64,000 bases of DNA, from NCBI GenBank assembly GCA_032000125.1, contig DAMALH010000024.1:1-64000 (forward strand), read 5' to 3'. Below the pieces are notes generated by a model that was not told where the DNA came from, did no database searches, and saw nothing but the letters and a program-made list of their open reading frames with translations. Position numbers and translations under genes: made by a program. Positions 25,164 through 33,591 of the stretch are shown piece by piece (position 1 is the stretch's first letter; the number at the start of each line of letters is the position of its first letter). This DNA is from Dryocola sp032000125. Its GTDB lineage: Bacteria > Pseudomonadota > Gammaproteobacteria > Enterobacterales > Enterobacteriaceae.

Positions 25164-25883
25164 TTACAGCGTAAGCGCCATCTCGACCTTTACCGCATCG
25201 CCACGGTAAACCACCTCGGCGTAATAGACCACGACGCCTGCTGCATCGCTGAAGATGCGTCTGACACGGGCGACAGGCGCATCCTGCGGTATGTGCAGCA
25301 TATGGCTGGTTTCACTGTCGCTTTTATCGAGAGTTAATGTCTGGCTGGCGCGCTGGATTCGGGAGCGGAACTTCTCCATTAGCAGCGGAATGACCGGCTG
25401 CTCGCGAAACCGCTCCGGCTCCTGCTGATAAAGCTCTTCGGCGAGATAAAGCGTAATAAGGCAGCAGGGCGTATCCGCTATAAAATGGCGGCGATGCATG
25501 CAGATATAATTTGCGGCAAGCTTCAGATCCGGCTGGTGGATAACGGGACGCCTGCCGCTTTCAAAATGCAGCAGTTCCGGCCGTGCGGCGCTGTAGTTAT
25601 CGCTTAGTTCCTGCAGGGGGGCGACGACGTTAATAGGCGTCAGCGACGCTTTCTTTTCCGCCACCAGCGTACCTTTTCCTCTTCTGGGCTGCAAAACGCC
25701 TTCTGCGGATAACAGTTGTACCGCATGACGCACCGTAACGCGCGATGTCTGAAACTCAGCGGCCAGCTCTTCAAGGGAGGGAATAAAACTGTCGGCAGGC
25801 CAGATGTTCTGGGCGATGCGCTGGCGAATAATATCGGTAATTTGGAGATAAAGGGGAACGGGGCTGGAACGGGAAGCTTTCAT
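25164..25883 (-). CDS. GntR-family regulator, HutC/UTRA subfamily
   Basis: 239 residues. The GntR winged helix covers 8-75 (PLYLQITDIIRQRIAQNIWP, TSRVTVRHAVQLLSAEGVLQPRRGKGTLVA), followed by a UTRA ligand-binding domain ending RRIFSDAAGVVVYYAEVVYRGDAVKVEM. It is convergent with the aldehyde dehydrogenase gene, 11 bases away, and probably controls it and the enolase-family gene. Having a second regulator beside the DeoR protein suggests the island holds two catabolic modules. Confidence 0.88.
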   Translation of the reverse strand: MKASRSSPVPLYLQITDIIRQRIAQNIWPADSFIPSLEELAAEFQTSRVTVRHAVQLLSAEGVLQPRRGKGTLVAEKKASLTPINVVAPLQELSDNYSAARPELLHFESGRRPVIHQPDLKLAANYICMHRRHFIADTPCCLITLYLAEELYQQEPERFREQPVIPLLMEKFRSRIQRASQTLTLDKSDSETSHMLHIPQDAPVARVRRIFSDAAGVVVYYAEVVYRGDAVKVEMALTL

Positions 25884-26466
25884 CGCGATGTAATCCAGGC
25901 AGATATCGACAGTTTTCTGCGGGCTATCATATCAAAAACTGACCAAAGAGAGGGCGGCGCCAAAGAAAAAAGCGGTCCGTTGCCGGTAGCAGACGCGTCA
26001 GCAAACATCAGTAGCGAGGTTCAGGAAAATCAGCGCCGGTTCGTAGCGCGATCTTAACTATTCCTTTTAATATCCGGCCTGAGGTTGATGATGTCCGCGC
26101 CGACAGAATACCCACCGCGTTTCACCGCTAAGCGGCAACATTCGCGCCGCTGCCACAAAAATAGCCTGAAGAGGCTAAAAAACATCGCTTATCCTGCTTA
26201 ACCGACTGTTTAATAAAAACTAGTCCCTTAATGTTTATCTTCATGCAATGTCAATGACTATCCCGCTTTGCCCGATAAAAAATCTGTAAAAGTAGACAAT
26301 CGTCGACTTTTCATCTTAAAGTCCAGCGGTTGGCACTAGACAAAACCATTATCCGGTTATCAAATGGTTAAATAACAATTGCTGAATGTTAAAGAGCGGC
26401 AGCCAGTCACCCAGCCGCCACGCATTTCGGTGCTACGGGCACTCGACACACTTCCCTGGAGAATTT
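25884..26466. other. 580-base intergenic region upstream of the peptide transporter
   Basis: No gene was seen. A small hairpin lies at 26162-26177 (TAGCCT and AGGCTA). An imperfect inverted repeat lies at 26288-26311 (AAAAGTAGAC, four bases, GTCGACTTTT; nine of ten pairs). The latter may be an operator or part of the transporter promoter region. The stretch from 26180 on is AT-rich. Confidence 0.5.
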
Positions 26467-28020
26467 ATGCATTCCTCTGTTACTAAAAATGAAAGCCGGA
26501 CCTTCTTCGGCCATCCCTATCCGCTTGGCTCGCTGTTCTTCACCGAAATGTGGGAACGATTCTCGTTTTACGGCATTCGTCCCTTACTGATCCTGTTTAT
26601 GGCGGCCACCGTTTACGACGGCGGCATGGGGCTGGCGCGTGAAAACGCCTCGGCCATCGTTGGGATTTTTGCCGGCAGCATGTATCTGGCCGCGCTGCCG
26701 GGCGGGTGGCTTGCGGATAACTGGCTCGGCCAGCAGCGGGCGGTGTGGTACGGTTCGATTCTTATCGCGCTTGGCCATCTGTCGATTGCGCTTTCTGCAT
26801 TGATGGGCGATAACCTGTTCTTTATCGGCCTGATGTTTATCGTTCTCGGTTCCGGCCTGTTTAAGACCTGTATTTCGGTGATGGTGGGCACGCTGTATAA
26901 AAAAGGCGATGCGCGCCGCGATGGCGGCTTCTCGCTGTTTTATATGGGCATCAATATGGGTTCGTTTATCGCGCCGCTGATCTCCGGCTGGCTGATAAAA
27001 ACCCACGGCTGGCACTGGGGCTTTGGTATTGGTGGTATCGGGATGCTGGTTGCGCTGGTTATCTTCCGCCTGTTCGCTGTCCCGTCGATGAAACGCTACG
27101 ACCGTGAAGTTGGCCTGGATTCAACCTGGAACAGCCCGGTGGCGAAGAAAAACGGGGTTGGCGCCTGGCTGCTGGTGCTGGCGGCTGGCGTGGCTGTTGT
27201 TGTTACGCTGATAGCGCAGGGCGTCATCGTGATTAATCCCGTCGCCGTCGCCAGCGCGCTGGTCTACGTGATTGCCGCCTCGGTGGCGCTGTACTTTATT
27301 TATCTGTTTGTGTTTGCCGGCCTGAACCGCAAGGAGCGCGCAAGGCTGCTGGTCTGCTTTATCCTGCTGGTGTCCGCGGCTTTCTTCTGGTCCGCCTTTG
27401 AGCAGAAACCTACCTCGTTCAACCTGTTTGCGAACGACTATACCAACCGCATGATTGGCGATTTTGAAATCCCTGCCGTGTGGTTCCAGTCAATCAATGC
27501 GCTGTTCATTATTCTGCTGGCGCCGGTATTTAGCTGGGCATGGCCGATGCTGGCGCGCAAGAACGTCCGTCCGGGCAGCATCACGAAGTTTGTCATCGGT
27601 ATTTTATGTGCCGCTGCGGGCTTTGGGTTGATGATGCTGGCAGCCCAGAACGTGCTGAACAGCGGCGGGGCAGGCGTGTCTCCATTCTGGCTGGTGGGCA
27701 GCATCCTGATGCTGACGCTCGGCGAACTGTGCCTGAGCCCGATTGGCCTTGCCACCATGACGCTGCTGGCGCCGGAAAGAATGCGCGGCCAGATGATGGG
27801 GCTTTGGTTCTGTGCAAGCGCGCTGGGCAACCTGGCGGCGGGGCTGATTGGCGGCCATGTGAAAGCCGATCAGTTAGATATGCTGCCGGACCTCTTCGCA
27901 CGCTGCTCCATTGCGCTGCTGATCTGTGCCGCGGTGCTGATAGTCCTTATCGTTCCGGTGCGCCGTATGCTGGAAAGCACCCGGACGAAAACGGAGCAAA
28001 AGCCGGTCACCAGTGCTTAA
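26467..28020 (+). CDS. Proton-dependent oligopeptide transporter (POT/PTR family)
   Basis: 517 residues from the ATG at 26467 (GGAGAATTT upstream); the frame upstream has no ribosome binding site. The POT fingerprint is present: FFTEMWERFSFYGIRPLLILF (ExxERFxYYG-type proton motif), FYMGINMGSFIAPLISGWL, and FFWSAFEQKPTSFNLFAND (PTR2 signature region). It imports di- and tripeptides with protons. It resembles the DtpA-D group of E. coli but I cannot assign it to one of the four. A strong terminator follows. Confidence 0.9.
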   Translation: MHSSVTKNESRTFFGHPYPLGSLFFTEMWERFSFYGIRPLLILFMAATVYDGGMGLARENASAIVGIFAGSMYLAALPGGWLADNWLGQQRAVWYGSILIALGHLSIALSALMGDNLFFIGLMFIVLGSGLFKTCISVMVGTLYKKGDARRDGGFSLFYMGINMGSFIAPLISGWLIKTHGWHWGFGIGGIGMLVALVIFRLFAVPSMKRYDREVGLDSTWNSPVAKKNGVGAWLLVLAAGVAVVVTLIAQGVIVINPVAVASALVYVIAASVALYFIYLFVFAGLNRKERARLLVCFILLVSAAFFWSAFEQKPTSFNLFANDYTNRMIGDFEIPAVWFQSINALFIILLAPVFSWAWPMLARKNVRPGSITKFVIGILCAAAGFGLMMLAAQNVLNSGGAGVSPFWLVGSILMLTLGELCLSPIGLATMTLLAPERMRGQMMGLWFCASALGNLAAGLIGGHVKADQLDMLPDLFARCSIALLICAAVLIVLIVPVRRMLESTRTKTEQKPVTSA

Positions 28021-28055
28021 GCTGCAAAAATAGCAGGACAGCATAATCGAACAAC

Positions 28056-28085
28056 AATAAGGCCGATCTTCAGATCGGCCTTATT
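28056..28085 (+). terminator. Rho-independent terminator after the peptide transporter gene
   Basis: AATAAGGCCGATCT and AGATCGGCCTTATT form a perfect 14-pair stem with a 2-base loop, 36 bases after the stop codon. The A and T ends of the stem serve as the tracts for both directions. Confidence 0.85.
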
Positions 28086-28288
28086 GCTTATAAATGACGC
28101 TTTCAAAGAATACGAGCTTTGTTCGGCCAGCGAACGTCATGCTTAATGGCTCCCTCTGCTGGCTGGCCGCGACGTATAAAGATATCGTTGAATTATGTTC
28201 ACCACCTCATGCGACCGGGCGGGCATAGCGGCCAGGGCATTCGGTGTCTATCATCCCTGTTATCCATTTTCTTACCGAAGGAAGCAGA

Positions 28289-28690
28289 ATGAAAAAGCCA
28301 GAGGATGTGATATTTCCCGCCGGACGCCAGGCGCTGTATGAGCAGAATCGTTACTCGCCGGCAGTAAAATCCGGCGGTTTTCTGTTTGTTTCCGGCCAGG
28401 TAGGCAGCCGTGAGGACGGCACGCCGGAAGCTGAACTGGAGCCGGAAATCCGGCTGGCATTCGATAATCTGAATGCGGTGCTGACGGCGGCAGGATGTAC
28501 CTTTGCGGACGTGGTGGATGTCACCGTATTCCTGATCGATCCTGAAACCACGCTCGACGCCGTCTGGAAAGTATTGCCTGATTATTGGGGTCCCGCTCCC
28601 TGGCCCACGCTGACAGGCGTGGGGGTGAGCTGGCTTTATGGCTTCCGTTTTGAAATCAAAGTCATTGCCCGTTTACCGGCTGAGGCCTGA
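28289..28690 (+). CDS. RidA-family (YjgF/YER057c) protein
   Basis: 133 residues from the ATG at 28289 (GAAGGAAG upstream). The RidA fold is evident from YSPAVKSGGFLFVSGQVG, LAFDNLNAVLTAAGCTFADVVDVTVFLID and the C-terminal FEIKVIARLP. The conserved catalytic arginine of true imine deaminases, normally in the RxxxxxxxLP region, is not clearly present, because the segment reads GVGVSWLYGFRFEIKVIARLP. It may therefore be a non-deaminase paralogue. Its end overlaps the convergent LysR gene by 55 bases. Confidence 0.85.
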   Translation: MKKPEDVIFPAGRQALYEQNRYSPAVKSGGFLFVSGQVGSREDGTPEAELEPEIRLAFDNLNAVLTAAGCTFADVVDVTVFLIDPETTLDAVWKVLPDYWGPAPWPTLTGVGVSWLYGFRFEIKVIARLPAEA

Positions 28691-29589
28691 TAGTTATTTT
28701 TAATGATGTCTACCAGCGCCCGCAGGCTGGCGGGCATATGGCGATTTGCCGGGAAATAGACGCACAGGCCGGGGATCGCCGGGCACCAGGGCTCCAGCAC
28801 CGTGACCAGCAGCCCTTCATCCAGCGCCGTTCGGGCGTGGAGCTCCGGGACATAGGCAATTCCCAGCCCTTTCACGGCGGCATCCACCATCAACTGTGAA
28901 CTGTTTAGCGTCAGCGTGCCGGGCACATCCAGCGCGATGCTCTGCCCGTGGTGGGCGAACTCCCAGCGATAACGCCTGCCGCTGGGTAAGCGCTGGCGAA
29001 TACACCGGTGCTGGGCCAGTTCGTCCGGCACTTCAGGCGCGGGGTGCTGCGCCAGATAGGCCGGTGCGGCCACTGCCAGAAAACGCACATCATCACTAAA
29101 ACGCACGGCTACCATATCGGCAGGCACATCTTCTGCCAGACGAATACCGGCATCAAAACCCTCAGCGACGATATCCGCCAGCCTGCCGTCCACCACCAGA
29201 TCCAGCTCTACGCCGGGATAGCGCGTCTGATACTCCTCTATCACCGTGTTCAGCAACAGGTAAATCGCTTCTTCACCCCCGTTGATGCGCAGGGTACCCA
29301 GCATTTGCCCCTGCGTGTCCGCCACCTCTTCCAGCGCCTGCTCAAGCCCCGTCAGGTGTGGTGAGATACGTCGCAGCAGCTGTTCTCCGGCTTCGGTCAG
29401 CGCCACGCTGCGCGTGGTTCGGTGCAGCAGGCGGAGGCCAAGACGCTCTTCCAGCCCGCGAATGGCGTGGCTTAACGTGGAGCGAGTGACGCCGGACAGG
29501 TCCGCCGCACGGCGAAAGCTGCGCTGCTCCGCCACGGCGATAAAGGCTTTCAGGTCGGACAGGGTAGGCGTCTTTACTGGTGATTTCAT
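28636..29589 (-). CDS. LysR-family transcriptional regulator
   Basis: 317 residues. Helix-turn-helix: LSDLKAFIAVAEQRSFRRAADLSGVTRSTLSHAIRGLEERLGLRLLHRTTRSVALTEAGEQLL. The rest is a standard effector domain (TLRINGGEEAIYLLLNTVIEEY, VDAAVKGLGIAYVPE). It is divergent from the short-chain dehydrogenase gene with 101 bases between them, so that gene is the probable target. The last 18 codons are antisense to the RidA gene. Confidence 0.87.
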   Translation of the reverse strand: MKSPVKTPTLSDLKAFIAVAEQRSFRRAADLSGVTRSTLSHAIRGLEERLGLRLLHRTTRSVALTEAGEQLLRRISPHLTGLEQALEEVADTQGQMLGTLRINGGEEAIYLLLNTVIEEYQTRYPGVELDLVVDGRLADIVAEGFDAGIRLAEDVPADMVAVRFSDDVRFLAVAAPAYLAQHPAPEVPDELAQHRCIRQRLPSGRRYRWEFAHHGQSIALDVPGTLTLNSSQLMVDAAVKGLGIAYVPELHARTALDEGLLVTVLEPWCPAIPGLCVYFPANRHMPASLRALVDIIKNNYQASAGKRAMTLISKRKP

Positions 29590-29690
29590 TTCACCTCTTC
29601 ATGCTATTTGTTGAGTCTTATCATTCCAATCATAGTGCCATAACCTTGCTCCGTAGGTTACTTCCTTTTACGGAGATTACGGAGAATAAG

Positions 29691-30524
29691 ATGAACGCTA
29701 AAACCTGGTTTATTACCGGCACCTCTACCGGCCTGGGGCGCCTGATGACAGAGCGCCTGTTGGCGCGTGGTGACAGGGTTATTGCTACCCTGCGTAAGCC
29801 CGGCGCGCTGGACGATCTGCTGAGCGTATATGGTCAGCAACTGCACGTCCTGTTGCTGGACGTCACGGACACCGAAGCGATACGCAGCGTCGTAAAGCAG
29901 GCGTTTGAGCATGCCGGGCGTATCGATTTAGTGGTCAGTAACGCCGGCTACGGGCTGTTCGGTGCGGCGGAAGAGGTGAGCGATGCACAGATTACGCGCC
30001 AGATTGCCACCAATCTCACCGGCTCGATTCAGTTGATTCGGGCGGCGTTGCCCCACCTTCGCCAGCAGGGAGGCGGACGTATTGTTCAGGTGTCGTCGGA
30101 AGGCGGGCAAATGGCCTGGCCAAACTTCAGCCTCTATCACGCCACTAAATGGGGTATTGAAGGGTTTATTGAATCCGTTGCGCAGGAAGTGAAGCCGTTT
30201 GGCATTGATTTTCTGATTGCCGAGCCGGGTCCGACCGACACGAATTTTGCCGCCGGGATTGATAGCGCTGAGCCGATGGACTGCTATGACGATACGCCAG
30301 CCGGTGAGGTGCGTCGTGGCCTGGCAGATGGCAGTATCGCCATTAACGGCGATGCAGGAAAAACCGTGGAGGCCATTATTGCCGCGGCGGACGCAGACAA
30401 ACCCGCTTTTCGCCTGGCGCTGGGCAGCAAGGCATATCACTCCATACATGAGGCGCTGACAGCAAGGTTACAGGTGCTTGAGGCAACAAAAGCGGTGTCG
30501 TTAAGCGTGGATAAGGATGCATAA
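29691..30524 (+). CDS. Short-chain dehydrogenase/reductase (classical SDR)
   Basis: 277 residues from the ATG at 29691, preceded by GGAG. Classical SDR motifs are TWFITGTSTGLGRLMTERLL (NAD(P)-binding GxxxGxG), DLVVSNAGYGLFG (NAG), VQVSSEGGQ (catalytic Ser) and SLYHATKWGIEGF (YxxxK). It is divergent from the LysR gene. Proteins of this type are often oxidoreductases of unknown substrate. Nothing here points to a specific one. Confidence 0.9.
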   Translation: MNAKTWFITGTSTGLGRLMTERLLARGDRVIATLRKPGALDDLLSVYGQQLHVLLLDVTDTEAIRSVVKQAFEHAGRIDLVVSNAGYGLFGAAEEVSDAQITRQIATNLTGSIQLIRAALPHLRQQGGGRIVQVSSEGGQMAWPNFSLYHATKWGIEGFIESVAQEVKPFGIDFLIAEPGPTDTNFAAGIDSAEPMDCYDDTPAGEVRRGLADGSIAINGDAGKTVEAIIAAADADKPAFRLALGSKAYHSIHEALTARLQVLEATKAVSLSVDKDA

Positions 30525-30529
30525 ACCTC

Positions 30530-30555
30530 AGCGGTGAGCCGTATGGCTCACCGCT
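30530..30555. terminator. Hairpin after the short-chain dehydrogenase gene
   Basis: AGCGGTGAGCC and GGCTCACCGCT form a perfect 11-pair stem with a GTAT loop just after the stop codon. It lacks a long T-run but is placed as a terminator. Confidence 0.6.
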
Positions 30556-30712
30556 ATTTACAGGTGCTCATGGGCGAGTTGTCCTGACGAGAAAAACTCA
30601 GCTACGGGGTATGCGTCCTTAAAAATATGCAGGCGCCGGCCCGCCCGGTAAGTAAGCAGTAAGAGTACTCCACCGATAATCGCCCTCTCTTTTCTATCCG
30701 TGGAGTACAAGC

Positions 30713-31489
30713 ATGGGATCCCGACATTATCACTTTTCCGCCAGGTGGGGCTTAACCGCTGCAATAGCCAGCGTCTCGTTGATGGTTTCATCCTCCACAT
30801 TCGGCGCTGAATGGGGCGCAGGCGTGGGCGTGGCAAGCACGCAAAAGCCCTATAAAGATATGTCGCGTGATACGACACCTGTCCCGCTTCTCTATTTTGA
30901 GAATGAGTATCTGCATTTTTTCGGCACCGAAGCTGAAATAAAACTCCCCCCTTTAACCTTCAATGAAACCCAGCGCGTAAATTTCGGTCTTATCGGCAGG
31001 TACGACGGTTCTGGCTATGATGCCGACGATGCCAGCATCCTTGATGGCATGGCAAAGCGGAAAAGCGGCTTTTGGGGTGGGGCAAAGGCGGAGTGGCAAA
31101 GTCCCTGGGTTAATATCAGCGCCGACTGGACGCACGACCTCTCAGGCAACAGCAAAGGGCAGCGGGTCAATATTGGCGCGAAACGGACCTGGCAACTGGG
31201 CGATTTCTCCTTAACGCCGCGCGTTGTCGCAACCTGGCATGATAAAAAATACGTTGATTACTATTACGGTGTGCAAGCGGATGAAGCTCGCGACTGGCGA
31301 CCAGCCTGGCAGGGAGCGTCATCTTTGAGCGCGGAATTTGGCTTACGAAGCGTCTATCAGTTTAGCTCTCATCACGCGTTAATGCTGGATCTTGAGGCGA
31401 CAAGGCTTGCTACGGAAGTGAAGGACAGTCCGTTAGTCGATCGCTCAACTGAAGACCGAATTTTCCTGGGATATCTGTATCGTTTCTGA
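30713..31489 (+). CDS. MipA/OmpV-family outer-membrane protein
   Basis: 258 residues. There is a signal peptide of about 30 residues (ending SSSTFGAEWG). A beta-barrel follows, with the family start EWGAGVGVASTQKPYKDMSRDTTPVPLLYFENEY and end STEDRIFLGYLYRF, which has the C-terminal aromatic. GGAG precedes the ATG. The stop overlaps the response-regulator start (TGATG), so it is the first gene of a three-gene operon with a two-component system. In Pseudomonas aeruginosa, MipA-type proteins work with the ParRS two-component system in polymyxin sensing; a similar sensing role is possible but is inference. Confidence 0.88.
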   Translation: MGSRHYHFSARWGLTAAIASVSLMVSSSTFGAEWGAGVGVASTQKPYKDMSRDTTPVPLLYFENEYLHFFGTEAEIKLPPLTFNETQRVNFGLIGRYDGSGYDADDASILDGMAKRKSGFWGGAKAEWQSPWVNISADWTHDLSGNSKGQRVNIGAKRTWQLGDFSLTPRVVATWHDKKYVDYYYGVQADEARDWRPAWQGASSLSAEFGLRSVYQFSSHHALMLDLEATRLATEVKDSPLVDRSTEDRIFLGYLYRF

Positions 31490-32172
31490 TGGGTAGAATA
31501 CTTTTAATCGAAGATCACGATCGTCTGGCCGGCCTTATTTGCAAAGGGCTGGCGAAAGCGGGGATCTCTGCAGATATCGTCGGCAGCAGGGAAGCCGCGT
31601 TAAGCGCGCTTAAGCTGGTTCCTTACCAGGCGCTGGTGCTCGATCGCGGTTTGCCCGACGGCGACGGGCTGCTTCTGCTGCAGCAGCTAAAGCTGCGTAA
31701 CCTCACTTTACCCTGCCTGATCCTCACCGCGCGCGATGCCCTGCATGACCGGATCGAGGGGCTGGAGGCGGGCGCGGATGACTATCTTCCAAAACCTTTT
31801 GCTATGGCGGAGCTGGTAGCGCGGGTGCGGGCTTTACTGCGTCGTCCGGCCCTGAGCCGGGAGCCGGAGCACGCCTATGGCGATGTCACGATCCTGCCGG
31901 ATGCCGGGATCCTGTGCTGTGGCGACAAGCAAAGCGTCCTCGCTCCGGCAGAAATGCAGATTATGATGACGCTGCTCCATAGGCAGGGCGGAATAGTTCG
32001 CCGCAGCGCGATGGAAGCCGCCGGCTGGGGGCTGAGCGAAACGGTTACGCCGAATGCCCTTGACGTGGCTCTGCACCGGTTACGCCGCAAGCTTGCGGCA
32101 ATCGGTTCAGGATTGCATATCGTCAATCTCCGGGGACAGGGCTATGCGCTGCAAAAAAACAACGTGGAATAA
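31489..32172 (+). CDS. OmpR/PhoB-family response regulator
   Basis: 227 residues. The receiver domain has the acidic pair in LLIEDHDRL, the phospho-acceptor Asp in ALVLDRGLPDGDG (residue 52), the Thr in CLILTARD and the Lys in DYLPKPFAM. The C-terminal winged helix ends TPNALDVALHRLRRKL and VNLRGQGYAL. It lies between mipA and the kinase gene, overlapping both. It probably regulates this operon. Confidence 0.92.
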   Translation: MGRILLIEDHDRLAGLICKGLAKAGISADIVGSREAALSALKLVPYQALVLDRGLPDGDGLLLLQQLKLRNLTLPCLILTARDALHDRIEGLEAGADDYLPKPFAMAELVARVRALLRRPALSREPEHAYGDVTILPDAGILCCGDKQSVLAPAEMQIMMTLLHRQGGIVRRSAMEAAGWGLSETVTPNALDVALHRLRRKLAAIGSGLHIVNLRGQGYALQKNNVE

Positions 32173-33520
32173 CCTGTCGATAAGGATCCTGCTGGCATAT
32201 GTGGCAAGCACGTTGTTGAGTATTGCCGTGCTGGTGATTTTTGGCGCGATAGCCCATCAGCGATTGCCGGGCATGGAGCTTGACGATCGTGCGCAGGCGC
32301 TGGTCAGCCATTTACAATTTGATATGAAGGGTAATCCGACAGGATTAATCGACAGCCAGCAGCATCCCCTGTGGATTTACGACAGCCTGCGCCAGGAAAC
32401 CGCATGGAGGCTGCTCGATGACAAGGGTAGCGTCGTCCTTGCCTCCGCGGGCGGAAAATTATTGCCGCCTCATAAAGCCATAAGTCCGTCGCCTTCCGAA
32501 CGTTTTACCTTTAGCCGGGAAGGGGTGCTGTATGAGGGAGCAACCGGCACCGTTGAAAAAAATGGGCGCACCTGGTTTTTGCAACTGGTCGTCAGCTCGC
32601 GGATCGTCGATTTTTTACATGAAGGATTTGCGCGGCCTTTCATCCAGCTTGGTATTGTCACTTTTAGCCTGCTGCTTCTGCTGATTTTTACCCTTTGCGC
32701 CTGCATCAGCCTGAAATATTCGTTACGACCGCTGTACAACGTTTCGCAGGCCGCCATGCAAATCTCCCCGCAGGCGCTCAGCGAACGTCTGCGCACGGAA
32801 CGGGTTCCCGCCGAGCTTATCCCGCTTATCTCAAGCTTCAATCAGGCGCTCGATCGTCTGGAGAACGGCTTTCGTACCCAGCAGGATTTTCTTGCCAGGG
32901 CCGCGCATGAGTTAAAAACGCCGCTGACGCTGTTGCGCACGGAAGTGGAGCTGATGGAGGGAAATACCGAAACTCGCGAGACGCTATTAGCGCAGGTGAC
33001 TCATCTTTCGCGTCAGGTGCAGCAGCTATTGCTGCTGGCGGAAGCGAACGAGCCGCTCAGCTATCAGTTCACCGACGTGGATGTGTATCAGATTACCTGC
33101 GATACGGTGGACTATCTGCAAAAGCTAGCCGATGACGCGGGCGTTAAGCTCACCGTTAACGCAGCGGAGCAGGTAAGCAAATGGCGGGCCGATCGTGGCG
33201 CGTTTTTCACGCTGCTAAAAAACCTGATTGAGAATGCCGTCCAGCATGCTCCGGCGGGCACGGCAGTCAGCGTTGATATCCGCTCGGATAACCTGAGCGT
33301 GCGCGACAGGGGCGCTGGCGTCGCAGAGGAACATATACCGCACCTGTTCGAACGGTTCTGGCGCGGCGCGCATCGCCGGGACGTGGGCGCCGGGTTAGGA
33401 TTAGCTATCTGTCAGGAGATTTGCGCCGCCCACGGCTGGACTTTGGCTGCCTGGAATGGCGACGCCGGACTGGTTGTGCGGGTGGACAGAGGCCGTCTGC
33501 AAAGAAGCGAGGAACAGTGA
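32144..33520 (+). CDS. Sensor histidine kinase of the MipA-linked two-component system
   Basis: 458 residues from the ATG at 32144 (GGGACAGGG upstream), overlapping the regulator by 29 bases. Two membrane segments (about 12-32 and 165-190) enclose a periplasmic domain of about 130 residues. Next come a HAMP-like linker and the H-box FLARAAHELKTPLTLLRTE. The ATPase N box is LLKNLIENAVQHAP, with G boxes VRDRGAGVAEEHIPHLFERFWRG and GAGLGLAICQEI. It should sense an envelope signal, perhaps presented by the MipA protein. Confidence 0.9.
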   Translation: MRCKKTTWNNLSIRILLAYVASTLLSIAVLVIFGAIAHQRLPGMELDDRAQALVSHLQFDMKGNPTGLIDSQQHPLWIYDSLRQETAWRLLDDKGSVVLASAGGKLLPPHKAISPSPSERFTFSREGVLYEGATGTVEKNGRTWFLQLVVSSRIVDFLHEGFARPFIQLGIVTFSLLLLLIFTLCACISLKYSLRPLYNVSQAAMQISPQALSERLRTERVPAELIPLISSFNQALDRLENGFRTQQDFLARAAHELKTPLTLLRTEVELMEGNTETRETLLAQVTHLSRQVQQLLLLAEANEPLSYQFTDVDVYQITCDTVDYLQKLADDAGVKLTVNAAEQVSKWRADRGAFFTLLKNLIENAVQHAPAGTAVSVDIRSDNLSVRDRGAGVAEEHIPHLFERFWRGAHRRDVGAGLGLAICQEICAAHGWTLAAWNGDAGLVVRVDRGRLQRSEEQ

Positions 33521-33554
33521 CGCAAGCTTGCGGTATATTCAGCCTGACAACATA

Positions 33555-33579
33555 AAAAGGGGCCTTACGGCCCCCTTTT
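33555..33579. terminator. Bidirectional terminator between the kinase and ydhS genes
   Basis: AAAAGGGGCC and GGCCCCCTTTT pair around a TTAC loop, with A and T tracts at the ends, between two convergent genes. Confidence 0.8.
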
Positions 33580-33591
33580 GCTGCCGTTACG

